This document shows, piece after piece, positions 52,366 through 61,719 of a stretch of 64,000 nucleotides of DNA. The stretch is from positions 234,912 to 298,911 of the forward strand of contig BAIF02000066.1 in assembly GCA_000509105.1 (NCBI GenBank), written 5' to 3'. A program made the position numbers and the translations under genes. Source of the DNA: Clostridiales bacterium VE202-21. GTDB lineage: Bacteria > Bacillota > Clostridia > Lachnospirales > Lachnospiraceae. The notes under the pieces were generated by a model, which had not been told where the DNA came from, searched no databases, and worked only from the letters and a program-made list of their open reading frames with translations. Positions within the stretch are counted from its first letter, which is position 1. The number at the start of each line of letters is the position of its first letter.

Positions 52366-53550
52366 ATGCGGGTATTGGCAATTGACAGCTCCGGGCTGAC
52401 CGCCACGGTGGCGGTAGTGGAGGAGGACAGGACCATAGCGGAATATACGATTGATTATAAAAAGACCCATTCACAGACGCTTCTGCCTATGATTGATGAA
52501 GTGGTAAAGATGGTGGAACTGGATCTTGCTTCCATAGATGCAATCGCAGTGGCGGGCGGGCCGGGCTCTTTTACGGGCCTGCGTATCGGATCCGCAACGG
52601 CGAAAGGGCTGGGGCTTGCACTGGACAAACCCTTGCTGCACATTCCTACGGTGGACGGCCTGGCATATCAGGTCTACGGATGTGAGGACCTCATATGTCC
52701 GATTATGGACGCGCGCAGAAATCAGGTATATACCGGAATCTATACATTTTCAAAAAAAGCGGGCAGGAAAGAGGGCACCAATTGGGTGGAACCCTGCTTT
52801 CAGGTGCTTAAGATGCAGATGGCTGTATCGATAGACGAACTACTGCGCCGTCTGAATGCGTATGGAAGGCCGGTGGTGTTCCTGGGGGACGGTGTACCTG
52901 TGCACAGAGATGTGATCGATAAGTATATTCAGGTGCCGTATTCCTTTGCACCGCCCTATATGAGCCGCCAGCGTGCAGCAGCAGTAGGGGCCCTGGGGAT
53001 CCAGTATTACAAGGCCGGAAAGATGGAGACTGCCGGGGAGCATCAGCCGGAGTATCTCCGGGTATCGCAGGCCGAACGGGAACGTGCAGAGCGGGAAAAA
53101 CAGGCCGAGCTGATCGTCCGGTATCTTAGAGCAGAGGATGCGGCTGCTGCAGCTGAGATGGAGCGGCAGATATTTTCGGATCCCTGGAGTGAGACAAGTG
53201 TGCTGGACACCATCAATCAACCGCAGACAATCTGTATAGCAGCAGAAAAGGCGGGAAGGCTTATAGGATATATGCTGGTTTACGAGGCTGCGGGAGAAGC
53301 GGAGATTGTCCGCATTGCAGTGGAGAAAGAATCCAGGCGGCAAGGGGCAGGCAGCCATCTGATGCTGAAATTGGAAAATATATGTGAAGAAAGAAAAATC
53401 AATAAAATACTTCTGGATGTGCGGGAGAGCAACGCGGCGGCACGCTCCTTCTATGAAGAGGAGGGGTTTGTGGAGGATGGCATCAGGCAGAATTTTTACG
53501 ATGCCCCGAAGGAAGATGCTGTATTGATGAGCAGGAAACTTGGCAGGTAA
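52366..53550 (+). CDS. tsaB-rimI: Fusion of TsaB (t6A dimerisation subunit) and RimI acetyltransferase
   Basis: 394-residue two-domain protein. The N-terminal part (about residues 1-235) is TsaB: VLAIDSSGLTATVAVVEEDR, VAGGPGSFTGLRIGSATAKG and IMDARRNQVYTGIY. The C-terminal part (about 250-394) is a GNAT acetyltransferase of the RimI type: RQIFSDPWSETSVLDTINQP, AEIVRIAVEKESRRQGAGSH (acetyl-CoA loop) and LDVRESNAAARSFYEEEGFV. They are joined by a charged linker (QAERERAEREKQAEL). Genes for both are usually adjacent but separate. ATG at 52366 behind GAGAGGAA. TsaB pairs with TsaD for t6A; RimI acetylates S18 or TsaD in other bacteria. Confidence 0.9.
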   Translation: MRVLAIDSSGLTATVAVVEEDRTIAEYTIDYKKTHSQTLLPMIDEVVKMVELDLASIDAIAVAGGPGSFTGLRIGSATAKGLGLALDKPLLHIPTVDGLAYQVYGCEDLICPIMDARRNQVYTGIYTFSKKAGRKEGTNWVEPCFQVLKMQMAVSIDELLRRLNAYGRPVVFLGDGVPVHRDVIDKYIQVPYSFAPPYMSRQRAAAVGALGIQYYKAGKMETAGEHQPEYLRVSQAERERAEREKQAELIVRYLRAEDAAAAAEMERQIFSDPWSETSVLDTINQPQTICIAAEKAGRLIGYMLVYEAAGEAEIVRIAVEKESRRQGAGSHLMLKLENICEERKINKILLDVRESNAAARSFYEEEGFVEDGIRQNFYDAPKEDAVLMSRKLGR

Positions 53551-53570
53551 TTGGTCGGTGTTCAGACCGT

Positions 53571-53700
53571 GCCGTGCACCTTGCTGCACGGCATCGGAGC
53601 CTATAAAGTGATGAGGCCGGGGCATCTGCACCTCGCCGCAGGCGACTTTTAATGTGCAGATGCCGTTACTGTGCGCACACGAAGAGTGTGTACAGTAACG
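53571..53700. repeat. Array of three tandem hairpins
   Basis: Between tsaB-rimI and the CxxC gene lie GCCGTGCA/TGCACGGC (53571-53578, 53585-53592), GGCATCTGCAC/GTGCAGATGCC (53621-53631, 53654-53664) and CGTTACTGT/ACAGTAACG (53664-53672, 53692-53700). The second and third share a base and would stack. No coding potential. Confidence 0.7.
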
Positions 53701-53798
53701 GTAATTGAGGAAGCACTTCCCAGTATGAAATTAGCTCAAAAGCCGATATAATGAAGGCGTAACAAAAGTGGAATTTACACAGCACAGGAGGAATTTGT

Positions 53799-54032
53799 AT
53801 GCGCCAGTATCAAGTAAAAGAGACAAAAGAAGTAAATAAAATTATCTGCAATAAATGTGGAAAAGAAATACCGGTCGTAAATGGGCATGCGGAGGAAGGC
53901 ATCCTGAGTGTTGATCATACATGGGGATACTTTTCGAATAAGGATGGAGAGAGACATTCTTTTGATTTATGTGAATCCTGCTATGATGAGCTCCTTGCAT
54001 CATTTCAGATACCGGCAGAAATAGAGGGATAA
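53799..54032 (+). CDS. Small double-CxxC (zinc-ribbon-like) protein
   Basis: 77-residue protein. Two CxxC pairs, CNKCGKEIP near residue 17 and CESCYDEL near residue 62, probably bind one zinc ion; between them lies a hydrophilic segment with DHTWGYFSNKDGERHSFDLC. No known function. ATG at 53799 with AGGAGG. Its stop is separated by one base from the rnz start, so it is co-transcribed with rnz. Confidence 0.7.
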   Translation: MRQYQVKETKEVNKIICNKCGKEIPVVNGHAEEGILSVDHTWGYFSNKDGERHSFDLCESCYDELLASFQIPAEIEG

Positions 54033-54033
54033 T

Positions 54034-54951
54034 ATGTTAGATGTATGTTTACTCGGGAGCGGCGGCATGATGCCGCTTCCTTATCGGTGGCTGACTGCCC
54101 TGATGACGAGATTTAACGGCAGCAGCCTGCTGATAGACTGCGGAGAAGGGACACAGATTGCGATCAAAGAAAAAGGCTGGAGTTTTAAGCCGATTGACGT
54201 CATTTGTTTTACACATTATCACGGCGACCATATCAGCGGGCTTCCGGGACTGCTTCTCACGATGGGAAATGCAGACCGGAGGGAACCCCTTACTCTGATT
54301 GGCCCTAAAGGACTGGAAAGGGTTGTGAATGCGCTGAGAGTCATAGCGCCTGAGCTTCCGTTTCCGATTCGTTTTTTAGAAATAGAAGGGACACAGCAGA
54401 TATTTGAGATGAACGGTTATCGTCTGAAGGCATTCCGTGTGAACCATAATGTACTCTGCTACGGATATACACTGGAGATCGACAGGGCCGGAAAGTTTGA
54501 CATAGAAAGAGCGAAGGCGCAGGGTATACCGATGCAATGCTGGAATCCGCTGCAAAAGGGAGAGACCGTGGAACTGGACGGAAGGATTCTGACGCCCGAT
54601 ATGGTTCTGGGCGCTCCGCGTAAAGGGATTAAAGTTACTTATACAACAGATACAAGACCGACGGAGTCCATCCGGGAAAATGCAAAGGATTCGGATCTGT
54701 TTATATGTGAAGGGATGTACGGAGAAAAAGATAAAGCTGCAAAAGCGATAGAATATAAGCATATGACCTTCTATGAGGCGGCACAACTGGCCAGGGAAGC
54801 GCAGGTGAGGGAACTTTGGCTGACGCACTACAGTCCATCCCTTACCAGGCCGGAAGAGTATATGGATGATGTAAGAAAGATCTTTCCGGCGGCGAAGCCC
54901 GGTAAGGACAGAATGTCTGCGGAACTGGCATTTTCTGAGAATCAGCCTTGA
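54034..54951 (+). CDS. rnz: Ribonuclease Z
   Basis: 305-residue tRNA 3'-end endonuclease. Metallo-beta-lactamase fold: [20 protein letters not shown], the phosphate and metal motif [20 protein letters not shown] (HxHxDH), and later [28 protein letters not shown] and LTHYSPSL as remaining metal ligands. The exosite arm region ([20 protein letters not shown]) is present. No CCA is encoded in the two tRNA genes of this window, which fits a need for RNase Z processing. ATG at 54034 right after the CxxC gene. Confidence 0.95.
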   Translation: MLDVCLLGSGGMMPLPYRWLTALMTRFNGSSLLIDCGEGTQIAIKEKGWSFKPIDVICFTHYHGDHISGLPGLLLTMGNADRREPLTLIGPKGLERVVNALRVIAPELPFPIRFLEIEGTQQIFEMNGYRLKAFRVNHNVLCYGYTLEIDRAGKFDIERAKAQGIPMQCWNPLQKGETVELDGRILTPDMVLGAPRKGIKVTYTTDTRPTESIRENAKDSDLFICEGMYGEKDKAAKAIEYKHMTFYEAAQLAREAQVRELWLTHYSPSLTRPEEYMDDVRKIFPAAKPGKDRMSAELAFSENQP

Positions 54952-54974
54952 AGCGGGTAATAGGAGGCATATTT

Positions 54975-56003
54975 ATGAAAGAAATTCGAAATATTAATAT
55001 ACTTGCAATTGAGAGTTCTTGCGATGAAACTGCGGCTGCGGTTGTAAACAATGGCCGTGAAGTGCTGTCGAATGTGATTTCATCCCAGATTGAGCTTCAT
55101 AAGCTGTATGGCGGTGTGGTGCCCGAGATTGCATCCAGAAAGCATATTGAGAAGATCAATCAGGTAATAGAACAGGCTTTGAAGGACGCCAATATGACGC
55201 TGGATGATATCGATGCGGTTGGAGTGACATACGGCCCTGGACTTGTGGGCGCTCTTCTGGTGGGAGTGGCGGAGGCTAAGGCAATCGCCTATGCAAAGAA
55301 GCTTCCTCTGATCGGCGTACACCATATAGAAGGGCATATTTCTGCGAATTATATTGAACATCACAGCCTGGAACCGCCGTTTTTATGCCTGGTTGTGTCG
55401 GGCGGGCATACGCATCTTGTCTGCGTAAAAGAATATGGTAAATATAATATTTTAGGACGTACGAGGGACGATGCGGCAGGAGAGGCCTATGATAAGGTAG
55501 CGAGGGCCATCGGCCTGGGTTACCCGGGAGGGCCGAAGATTGACCGGCTGGCAAAAGAAGGGGATCCGGATGCAGTTAAATTTCCAAGAGCTCATATAGA
55601 GGGCGCACCTTATGATTTCAGTTTCAGCGGCCTGAAATCCGCGGTTCTGAATTATATCAATGGCTGCCAGATGAAAGGACAGACCTACAATCCGGCAGAT
55701 ATTGCGGCCTCTTTCCAGAAAGCTGTCGTGGATGTGCTGGTGGAAAACTCTATGAACGCGGTGGAAGAATACAGCATGAACAAGTTTGCTATTGCCGGCG
55801 GTGTGGCATCCAACAGCGCCCTCAGGGAAGGAATGAAGGAAGCCTGTGATAAGCGGGGAATCGAATTTTATTATCCCTCCCCGATCTACTGTACGGATAA
55901 TGCCGCTATGATTGGGGCCGCCGCCTATTATGAATATCTGGCGGGGACCAGGCATGGCTGGGATTTGAATGCGGTGCCGAATCTGAAACTGGGGGAACGT
56001 TAG
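54975..56003 (+). CDS. tsaD: tRNA N6-adenosine threonylcarbamoyltransferase TsaD
   Basis: 342-residue catalytic subunit for t6A37. [16 protein letters not shown], the metal site [20 protein letters not shown] (His-x3-His) and [29 protein letters not shown] and ASNSALREG are family signatures. ATG at 54975 with AGGAGG; an ORF extending upstream overlaps rnz. It works with TsaB (in the fusion) and TsaE encoded 2-3 kb upstream. Confidence 0.96.
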   Translation: MKEIRNINILAIESSCDETAAAVVNNGREVLSNVISSQIELHKLYGGVVPEIASRKHIEKINQVIEQALKDANMTLDDIDAVGVTYGPGLVGALLVGVAEAKAIAYAKKLPLIGVHHIEGHISANYIEHHSLEPPFLCLVVSGGHTHLVCVKEYGKYNILGRTRDDAAGEAYDKVARAIGLGYPGGPKIDRLAKEGDPDAVKFPRAHIEGAPYDFSFSGLKSAVLNYINGCQMKGQTYNPADIAASFQKAVVDVLVENSMNAVEEYSMNKFAIAGGVASNSALREGMKEACDKRGIEFYYPSPIYCTDNAAMIGAAAYYEYLAGTRHGWDLNAVPNLKLGER

Positions 56004-56019
56004 GGGAGAGAGGATTCAT

Positions 56020-56772
56020 GTGCACACCCAAAAAGGGTACGCGGTAACGAATGAGGTGTATATGGGGAAAACACATTGTACCGCCATTGTACTGGCGGCA
56101 GGGCAGGGAAAGAGAATGGGAACAAAAGTACACAAGCAGTATCTGCTGCTTGGGGACCGTCCGGTACTCTATTATTCTCTGAAAGCTTTCGAAGATTCAC
56201 CGCTTATTGACGAGGTTTTTCTGATAACGGGAGCAGGGGAAGAAGAATACTGCAGGGAGAACATCGTCAATCCGTATCATTTTACAAAAGTAAGCAGGAT
56301 CATGCACGGAGGCGCGGAACGCTATCATTCTGTCTGGAACGGCCTTCAGGAACTGGAGGAACATGGTTATGTCTTTATTCACGACGGAGCCCGTCCGTTT
56401 GTGGACCGTGGAATCATCGAGAGGGCTTACGAGGAAGTACAGGAGCACAAGGCCTGTGTAGTCGGCATGCCTGTAAAAGATACCATCAAGATGGCAGATG
56501 AACACGGTAATGTAGAAACGACGCCGGACAGAAGCAAGCTGTGGATGGTGCAGACTCCCCAGGTTTTTGAAAATCATTTAGTAAGAGGTGCATATTCTAT
56601 GCTGATGAGGGAAAGCTATATCAATGTGACGGATGATGCTATGGTTGTGGAGCAGATGCTGCGGTATCCCATCAGGTTGGTTTATGGTTCCTATGAGAAC
56701 ATAAAGATCACAACTCCTGAAGACCTGGAGATGGCTGAGGTGTTTCTGAAAAGACGCAGTGAAAAATTATAA
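56020..56772 (+). CDS. ispD: 2-C-methyl-D-erythritol 4-phosphate cytidylyltransferase IspD
   Basis: Cytidylyltransferase of the MEP isoprenoid pathway. Up to 250 residues: AIVLAAGQGKRMGTKVHKQY (CTP-binding), VFIHDGARPFVDRGIIERAY and TTPDRSKLWMVQTPQVFENH are diagnostic. The start is unclear. GTG at 56020 has GAGAGAGG six bases before it. ATG at 56062 starts just before the conserved domain with GAGGTG close by, which is the length of most family members. A short ATG frame at 56018 would encode only nine residues before a stop. The idi gene 6 kb downstream is also an isoprenoid gene. Confidence 0.93.
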   Translation: MHTQKGYAVTNEVYMGKTHCTAIVLAAGQGKRMGTKVHKQYLLLGDRPVLYYSLKAFEDSPLIDEVFLITGAGEEEYCRENIVNPYHFTKVSRIMHGGAERYHSVWNGLQELEEHGYVFIHDGARPFVDRGIIERAYEEVQEHKACVVGMPVKDTIKMADEHGNVETTPDRSKLWMVQTPQVFENHLVRGAYSMLMRESYINVTDDAMVVEQMLRYPIRLVYGSYENIKITTPEDLEMAEVFLKRRSEKL

Positions 56773-56780
56773 AAAAGTTA

Positions 56781-56810
56781 TTGACATATATTTCATAAAT
56801 ATGCTACAAT
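56781..56810 (+). promoter_or_regulatory. Promoter of tRNA-Ser(UGA)
   Basis: TTGACA (56781-56786), 18-base spacer, TACAAT (56805-56810), about 63 bases upstream of the tRNA. Confidence 0.7.
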
Positions 56811-56872
56811 ATCCAATGTCGCGAAAGCTGACAATACAATTGAACTTATTCTGCAGGTGCAGGTAAGAGACT

Positions 56873-56958
56873 GGAGAGGTATCGAAGTGGTCATAACGAG
56901 GCGGTCTTGAAAACCGTTTGTCCGCAAGGGCGCGTGGGTTCGAATCCCACCCTCTCCG
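56873..56958 (+). tRNA. tRNA-Ser (anticodon UGA)
   Basis: Acceptor arm GGAGAGG (56873-56879) pairs with CCTCTCC (56951-56957). The anticodon stem-loop GCGGT-CTTGAAA-ACCGT shows anticodon TGA. The long variable arm (GTCCGCAAGGGCGC) is typical of class II tRNA-Ser; the T-loop reads GGTTCGAATCC. No CCA end is encoded. Confidence 0.95.
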
Positions 56959-57051
56959 TTTTAGCTAAGGGTAGTGGAATCCGGTAAGGTTATCGGTTCT
57001 GCTATTTTTTTTCATAAAAACTGTCGGTTAAGATAAAAATAAAAGAAGACT

Positions 57052-57105
57052 CTGCATCAATGAACGGTTCGAGACGGAACGGTTATTGATGCAGGGGCTT
57101 TTTTA
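57052..57105 (+). terminator. Terminator downstream of tRNA-Ser(UGA)
   Basis: CTGCATCAAT (57052-57061) pairs with ATTGATGCAG (57085-57094), with an inner GGTTC/GGAAC pair, followed by GGGCTTTTTT. Confidence 0.85.
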
Positions 57106-57141
57106 TGTAAGACGGCATTGCATGTATGATATTTTAGAAAA

Positions 57142-58047
57142 TTAATCCTTGTCCATATCTTGATAAGTAGATTCAAAATACTTGAAGAGCAGATTCAAAG
57201 GCTCCGATGACGGCACTTTTTTTGGACGTACAAGGCAGATCTTCGATTTGATAGGTTTCTTAAAATGAGCCACCCTGATGTTTGGAAACACTGTGGCGGA
57301 CACTAAATTGCCCGGTATAACGGCAACGCCAAAATTCGCATTTACCATAGACAGGATCTGTTCATGATGCTTATAAAGGTAAGAAAATCTAGAATATAGG
57401 TTTCTTTCATGGAATAATTGCTTGATGGTGGTGTGGAGTGAGGAAGACTCATCAAAGGAAATGAGCGGATGGTCGGCGATCTCCTCTAATGTAACATACT
57501 CTTTATTCAAGTGCTCCATCTTATCAGGATATATAAGAACCAGTTCTTCCTCCAAATAGGTGACATATTCATATTTGGACAAGTCAAAAGAGTCTGTGCG
57601 GAGGATCGCAGCATCAATCTGCCCGAACTGCATCATATTCTGCAATTCTTCCTGTTCCCGTTCCAGCAGATTTATATAGATATTGGAGGAGCCAATGAGC
57701 TTTTGGAAAAAAACAATATCGTTGTTCAGGCTATATTCGTTGATAATGGGGAGTACCCCTAAAATTAAAGCCGTCTTGGACAAATTGCCATTCATCTGAT
57801 TTAGGTCAGACATCATGGAGGAATAATCTTTAGAAAATTTAGTTGCATATTCCAAAAAGCGTTCACCCGCGGGAGTCAAAGAGTTTTCTTTGGCCTCTCT
57901 AATAAAAAGGGTGTGTCCAAGTTCCAATTCCAGAGCTTTAATTTGTTTGGACAAAGAAGATTGGGATATGTACAGTTCGTCGCTTGCCTGTGTAAAGGTT
58001 TTATACTTTACAACTGCGAGAAAATACATGATCTGTGAAAGGGTCAT
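57142..58047 (-). CDS. LysR-family transcriptional regulator
   Basis: 301-residue regulator. The N-terminal winged helix (about residues 1-60: FTQASDELYISQSSLSKQIK, ALELELGHTLFIREAKENSL) is followed by a type 2 periplasmic-binding-like effector domain. ATG at 58045-58047 with GGAGGTG upstream; another ATG three codons earlier is possible. It is divergent from the ubiD gene with 300 nt between, and such divergent LysR genes normally control their neighbour with an aromatic substrate as effector. Which aromatic acid is unknown. Confidence 0.92.
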   Translation of the reverse strand: MTLSQIMYFLAVVKYKTFTQASDELYISQSSLSKQIKALELELGHTLFIREAKENSLTPAGERFLEYATKFSKDYSSMMSDLNQMNGNLSKTALILGVLPIINEYSLNNDIVFFQKLIGSSNIYINLLEREQEELQNMMQFGQIDAAILRTDSFDLSKYEYVTYLEEELVLIYPDKMEHLNKEYVTLEEIADHPLISFDESSSLHTTIKQLFHERNLYSRFSYLYKHHEQILSMVNANFGVAVIPGNLVSATVFPNIRVAHFKKPIKSKICLVRPKKVPSSEPLNLLFKYFESTYQDMDKD

Positions 58048-58225
58048 ATACCACACCTCCGTGATTCATGCGGGATTTTATTTTATAGTCTATTCGGATT
58101 TCGACATGATATTCCTGAATTATAGGTTGGGTAATCCAGAGCACATCTCATTTGTTAAATATTATACTAAATGCGTTGATGAACCTGCAATTCCATTATG
58201 GAATAATACTCGGGAGAAATGTGAA

Positions 58226-58255
58226 TTGCGTTTTGCAGTTGAAAAAACCTATAAT
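58226..58255 (+). promoter_or_regulatory. Promoter of the decarboxylase operon, in the LysR-ubiD intergenic region
   Basis: TTGCGT (58226-58231), 18-base spacer, TATAAT (58250-58255). The 300-nt region 58048-58349 also holds A/T-rich inverted repeats typical of LysR sites, for example AAAGCGCTTT (58269-58278), but no clear operator could be set. Confidence 0.5.
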
Positions 58256-58349
58256 TAACTCGTAAACAAAAGCGCTTTGTTGGACTAAATTAACAAAATG
58301 TAACAAGAGGCTTCTAAATTAATCAGCGAATAGGTAAGGAGGAAAAGGC

Positions 58350-59777
58350 GTGGCAAAAGTATACAAAGACTTAAGGGAATTTCTGGCGACCCTGGAGGAA
58401 GAAGGTCAACTGGTACGAGTGAAAGAAGAAGTGATGCCTGAGCCAGATATTGCATCTGCAGGACGTGCGGCAGCAAATATCAAAAACGGGCCGGCTGTAT
58501 TATTCGAAAACATCAATGGTTATAAAGGGAAGGTAGTAACAAACGTTCACGGTTCATGGCCAAATCATGCTTTAATGATGGGCATGCCAAAAGACACACC
58601 GGTTAAGGAACAGTTTTTTGAACTGAACCGCAGATGGGATAAATTCCCGGTACCGCCCAATATTGTAGAAAGAGACGCGGCTCCATGTAAGGAAAATGTA
58701 GTGGATAAAGATATTAACCTGTTTGAAGTCCTCCCACTTTACAGAATCAATGATCAGGACAGCGGTTTCTTTATCTCCAAGGCATCGGTTGTAACTGCTG
58801 ATCCGGAAGATCCGGGCAATTTCGACAAGATGAATGTAGGTACATACCGTATTCAGGTGAAAGATAAAGACAGAATTGGCATTCAGGCCCTGGCTATGCA
58901 TGATATCGCAGTGCAGCTGGAAAAGGCTGAGCGTAAAAATGAGAAAGTGCCGATTGCAATTGCGCTTGGCAATAACCCGCTGGTAACCTTTATGGCTTCC
59001 ACACCGGTAGGATATACGCAAAATGAATATGAGTTTGTAGGTGCGCTTCAGGATGGAGTGCCGATCGACATTGTAAAAGCTGATTTGAGTGATCACCTCT
59101 ATGTTCCGGCAGGAAGTGAGGTCATTCTGGAAGGTTATATTGAACCCCGCGTACGTGAAGTGGAAGGACCATTCGGTGAGTTCCCCGGCTCATACTCAGG
59201 AGCACGTAATCAGTGTGTTGTAAAGATTGAGCATATTACACACCGAACGGATCCGATTTTTGAGAATCTGTATCTTGGTATCCCTTGGACAGAAATAGAT
59301 TATCTGATGGCACTGAATACTTCCGTACCTTTATATAAACAGATTAAAGAAGGATTCCCGGAACTGGTCGCATTAAACGCAATGTATATGCATGGTCATA
59401 TCGCAATTATTTCTACCAAATGCCGTTATGGAGGATATGGAAAAGGTATTGCATTCCGTCTGTTATCTACACCGCATGGCATGCCTTATACAAAAATTGT
59501 AATTGTTGTAGATGAATATGTGGATCCATTTAATCTGGAGCAGGTTATGTGGGCAATGGCATCGAGAGTAAAACCAGACAAAGATGTTGCCATCATACCG
59601 AATTGTCCTGGTATGCCTCTTGATCCTTCGTCTTATCCGGCAGGTATGCACACAAAGATGATTATTGATGCGACAACACCAGTAGCACCAGAGCCGAATC
59701 CGCGTGCGGTAGAGCTTCTTGAGCCGCCGGCAAAAACAGGTGAGTGGGAAGAAAAACTTCGCGAATTATTCAAATAA
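58350..59777 (+). CDS. UbiD-family non-oxidative hydroxyarylic acid decarboxylase, large subunit (subunit C)
   Basis: 475-residue prenylated-FMN-dependent decarboxylase. Family motifs are REFLATLEEEGQLVRVKEEV, MNVGTYRIQVKDKDRIGIQA (cofactor-binding Arg region), VREVEGPFGEFPGSYSGARN (active-site Glu) and ALGNNPLVTFMASTPVGYTQ. It is longer than FDC-type proteins and close to the BsdC/VdcC/LpdC type that decarboxylates vanillate, 4-hydroxybenzoate, protocatechuate or gallate; the exact substrate cannot be told. GTG start at 58350 with AAGGAGG. UbiX (61720) supplies the cofactor; the small subunit follows. Confidence 0.93.
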   Translation: MAKVYKDLREFLATLEEEGQLVRVKEEVMPEPDIASAGRAAANIKNGPAVLFENINGYKGKVVTNVHGSWPNHALMMGMPKDTPVKEQFFELNRRWDKFPVPPNIVERDAAPCKENVVDKDINLFEVLPLYRINDQDSGFFISKASVVTADPEDPGNFDKMNVGTYRIQVKDKDRIGIQALAMHDIAVQLEKAERKNEKVPIAIALGNNPLVTFMASTPVGYTQNEYEFVGALQDGVPIDIVKADLSDHLYVPAGSEVILEGYIEPRVREVEGPFGEFPGSYSGARNQCVVKIEHITHRTDPIFENLYLGIPWTEIDYLMALNTSVPLYKQIKEGFPELVALNAMYMHGHIAIISTKCRYGGYGKGIAFRLLSTPHGMPYTKIVIVVDEYVDPFNLEQVMWAMASRVKPDKDVAIIPNCPGMPLDPSSYPAGMHTKMIIDATTPVAPEPNPRAVELLEPPAKTGEWEEKLRELFK

Positions 59778-59840
59778 GACAAAAGGCATGCAAATCATCT
59801 GCAGGAGCGGATGTCTGCAATATTGAAGGAGGTAGAAGAT

Positions 59841-60044
59841 ATGACTTGTCCACGTTGTGGTAGTGACAAAATAAGAGTAATGGTAAAATCTCCGGTTGGA
59901 GATGCATGGGAAGTATACGTGTGTGAAACTTGTGTCTATTCATGGAGATCAACAGAAAATCCTGATATTCATGAAAAATTCAAATTAAATCCGGAAGAGA
60001 TCCCGGAATTACAGGTTATTCCGCCGGTACCACCGCTTGATTAA
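59841..60044 (+). CDS. Non-oxidative hydroxyarylic acid decarboxylase subunit D (BsdD/VdcD type)
   Basis: 67-residue zinc-ribbon protein, starting at ATG 59841 with AAGGAGG; an upstream TTG-type extension is not supported. MTCPRCGSDKIRVMVKSPVG and YVCETCVYSWRSTENPD (two CxxC pairs) match the small third subunit of the BsdBCD/VdcBCD decarboxylases. It probably binds or stabilises the large subunit; its precise role is not established. It lies between ubiD and the transporter gene. Confidence 0.92.
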   Translation: MTCPRCGSDKIRVMVKSPVGDAWEVYVCETCVYSWRSTENPDIHEKFKLNPEEIPELQVIPPVPPLD

Positions 60045-60073
60045 TAAAGTGTTTTGAGATCAAATGACGAGAG

Positions 60074-60099
60074 GGCCTGTTCCATTACCAGAACAGGCC
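60074..60099 (+). terminator. Hairpin between subunit D and transporter gene
   Basis: GGCCTGTTC (60074-60082) pairs with GAACAGGCC (60091-60099), without a long U-run; probably an attenuator rather than a full terminator. Confidence 0.5.
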
Positions 60100-60181
60100 T
60101 TCTGGTAAATATGGCTGAACATGATATAAAGTTACAAGAATAGTTAAATAAAAAATTAAATGAGTAAAAGGGGGTCTACTA

Positions 60182-61564
60182 ATGAACAAGAAAGTCATAG
60201 GCTTTCTGGCGGGTATTGCAGTAGCGGTTGTAATTATGCTTTTACCATTATCCGGAATTGAACCAGAAGGTCAGAGATGTCTGGCATTAAGTTTAATGAC
60301 CGTAGTATGGTGGGCAACAAATGTAGCGCAGTCGGGCTTTGTAGGTGGTTTTTATCTGATTATGCTGATTGTGTGCAAGGTTGCGACACCCGATCTTGTG
60401 TTTAAATCATGGTATGGTTCCTCTACCATGTGGCTTGTTATGGGGGCATATATGATTGCGGGAGCGGTAAAGGACTCCGGTCTTGGCGAACGTATTGCGT
60501 ATGCATTTATCAAGAAATTTGTGCGGTCTTACAACGGTATTATTATTTCGATTTTTGTGCTGACGTTTATCATGAGTGTACTGATACCACATCCATGGCC
60601 GAGAGCGTTCCTGATTATGTCAGTTATGGCAGTTGTGATTCAAAGTGCTAAGATCCCGAAAGTAGATGCAGTTAAAATCGGTTTCACTGTATTCGCGGCA
60701 TCGGTGCCGGTATCTTTGATCTTCCTGACCGGTGACAGTGTCATCAATCCACTGGCAGCCTCCTATGCAGGCGATAGTGTAAGTGTGGGCTGGATTGGAT
60801 GGTTCCAGTATATGGGGATTCCGGCGATTGTCGCATCTGTAATTACACTGGTTCTGATTCTGATTTTATTCAAACCATCACAGCCGGTAACGATAAATCT
60901 CCAGGAAATTGAAGAAAAACAAAAGGCTCAGGGTCCAATGAGCAAGCTGGAGAAAAGGACTGCAATATGGCTGGTAATTGCAATTATACTGTGGATGACT
61001 GACTCGATTCACGGAATCGACATCGGCTGGGTAACAATGGGCGTTGCAATGTGCATGAGCCTCCCGCTTATCGGAGAAGTTCTAACCGTGAAGTCCTGGG
61101 GACAGGTTCCGGTACATGTGTTGGTATTCCTTACATCTGCTATGGCAATCGGCACGGTGGGCGGAGCGACCGGTATGAATACATGGATCGCAAACACCAT
61201 TTTGCCTGAGCATCTGCCAAGCAACCTTTTCGTATTAGCATTGCTGATTGCGCTGATCTCCATGGTGGTACATATGTTTATGGGGTCGGTTATCGCAGTT
61301 ATGGGTGTTGTGATCCCATCTGTGCTGATCTTTACACAGCCTATGGGAATTCCGCCGCTTGTGACAGCCCTGATCGTGTATATGGCAATCGCATCACACT
61401 ATATACTTCCGTTCCATCACCTGAACATGTTAGTAGGACAGGGGGAAGAAAACGGAATGTATACACAAAAGGAAACAATCCGGCTTGGCGTTCCGCTGAC
61501 CGTAGTGGTATTTATTCTTGTATTAGTGGAAGTACTCTGGTGGAATATAGTCGGCCTGGTATAA
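60182..61564 (+). CDS. SLC13/DASS-type anion transporter
   Basis: 460-residue membrane protein with about 11-12 helices. WWATNVAQSGFVGGFYLIML, GAYMIAGAVKDSGLGERIAY and FVRSYNGIIISIFVLTFIMS with IPHPWPRAFLIM are typical of divalent anion:Na+ symporters. Placement between ubiD and ubiX genes suggests it imports the aromatic acid or exports its phenolic product; that is inference. Start ATG at 60182. Confidence 0.85.
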   Translation: MNKKVIGFLAGIAVAVVIMLLPLSGIEPEGQRCLALSLMTVVWWATNVAQSGFVGGFYLIMLIVCKVATPDLVFKSWYGSSTMWLVMGAYMIAGAVKDSGLGERIAYAFIKKFVRSYNGIIISIFVLTFIMSVLIPHPWPRAFLIMSVMAVVIQSAKIPKVDAVKIGFTVFAASVPVSLIFLTGDSVINPLAASYAGDSVSVGWIGWFQYMGIPAIVASVITLVLILILFKPSQPVTINLQEIEEKQKAQGPMSKLEKRTAIWLVIAIILWMTDSIHGIDIGWVTMGVAMCMSLPLIGEVLTVKSWGQVPVHVLVFLTSAMAIGTVGGATGMNTWIANTILPEHLPSNLFVLALLIALISMVVHMFMGSVIAVMGVVIPSVLIFTQPMGIPPLVTALIVYMAIASHYILPFHHLNMLVGQGEENGMYTQKETIRLGVPLTVVVFILVLVEVLWWNIVGLV

Positions 61565-61639
61565 GACAGGAACCTGCGCTGGAAATCCGTGTTCAAAAAA
61601 AAGAGCCGGAACTAAAGGGATAAATTTTATAAATATGAT

Positions 61640-61680
61640 ATAGGCCGGAACTTCTTGAAAAGTTTCCGACCTATTTCTAT
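61640..61680 (+). terminator. Terminator-like hairpin after the anion transporter
   Basis: ATAGG.CGGAA.TT pairs with AA.TTTCCG.CCTAT, followed by TTCTAT. It separates the transporter from ubiX, but the gap is short enough for read-through. Confidence 0.7.
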
Positions 61681-61719
61681 AAAAGAAGCAGGATATTAAA
61701 AAAGGGAGGAAGTAGAGGT

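Noticed and set aside
53571..53700. Possible CRISPR array because of several repeats in a row
   Set aside because: The repeats are inverted, differ from each other and are not spaced by unique spacers of equal length.
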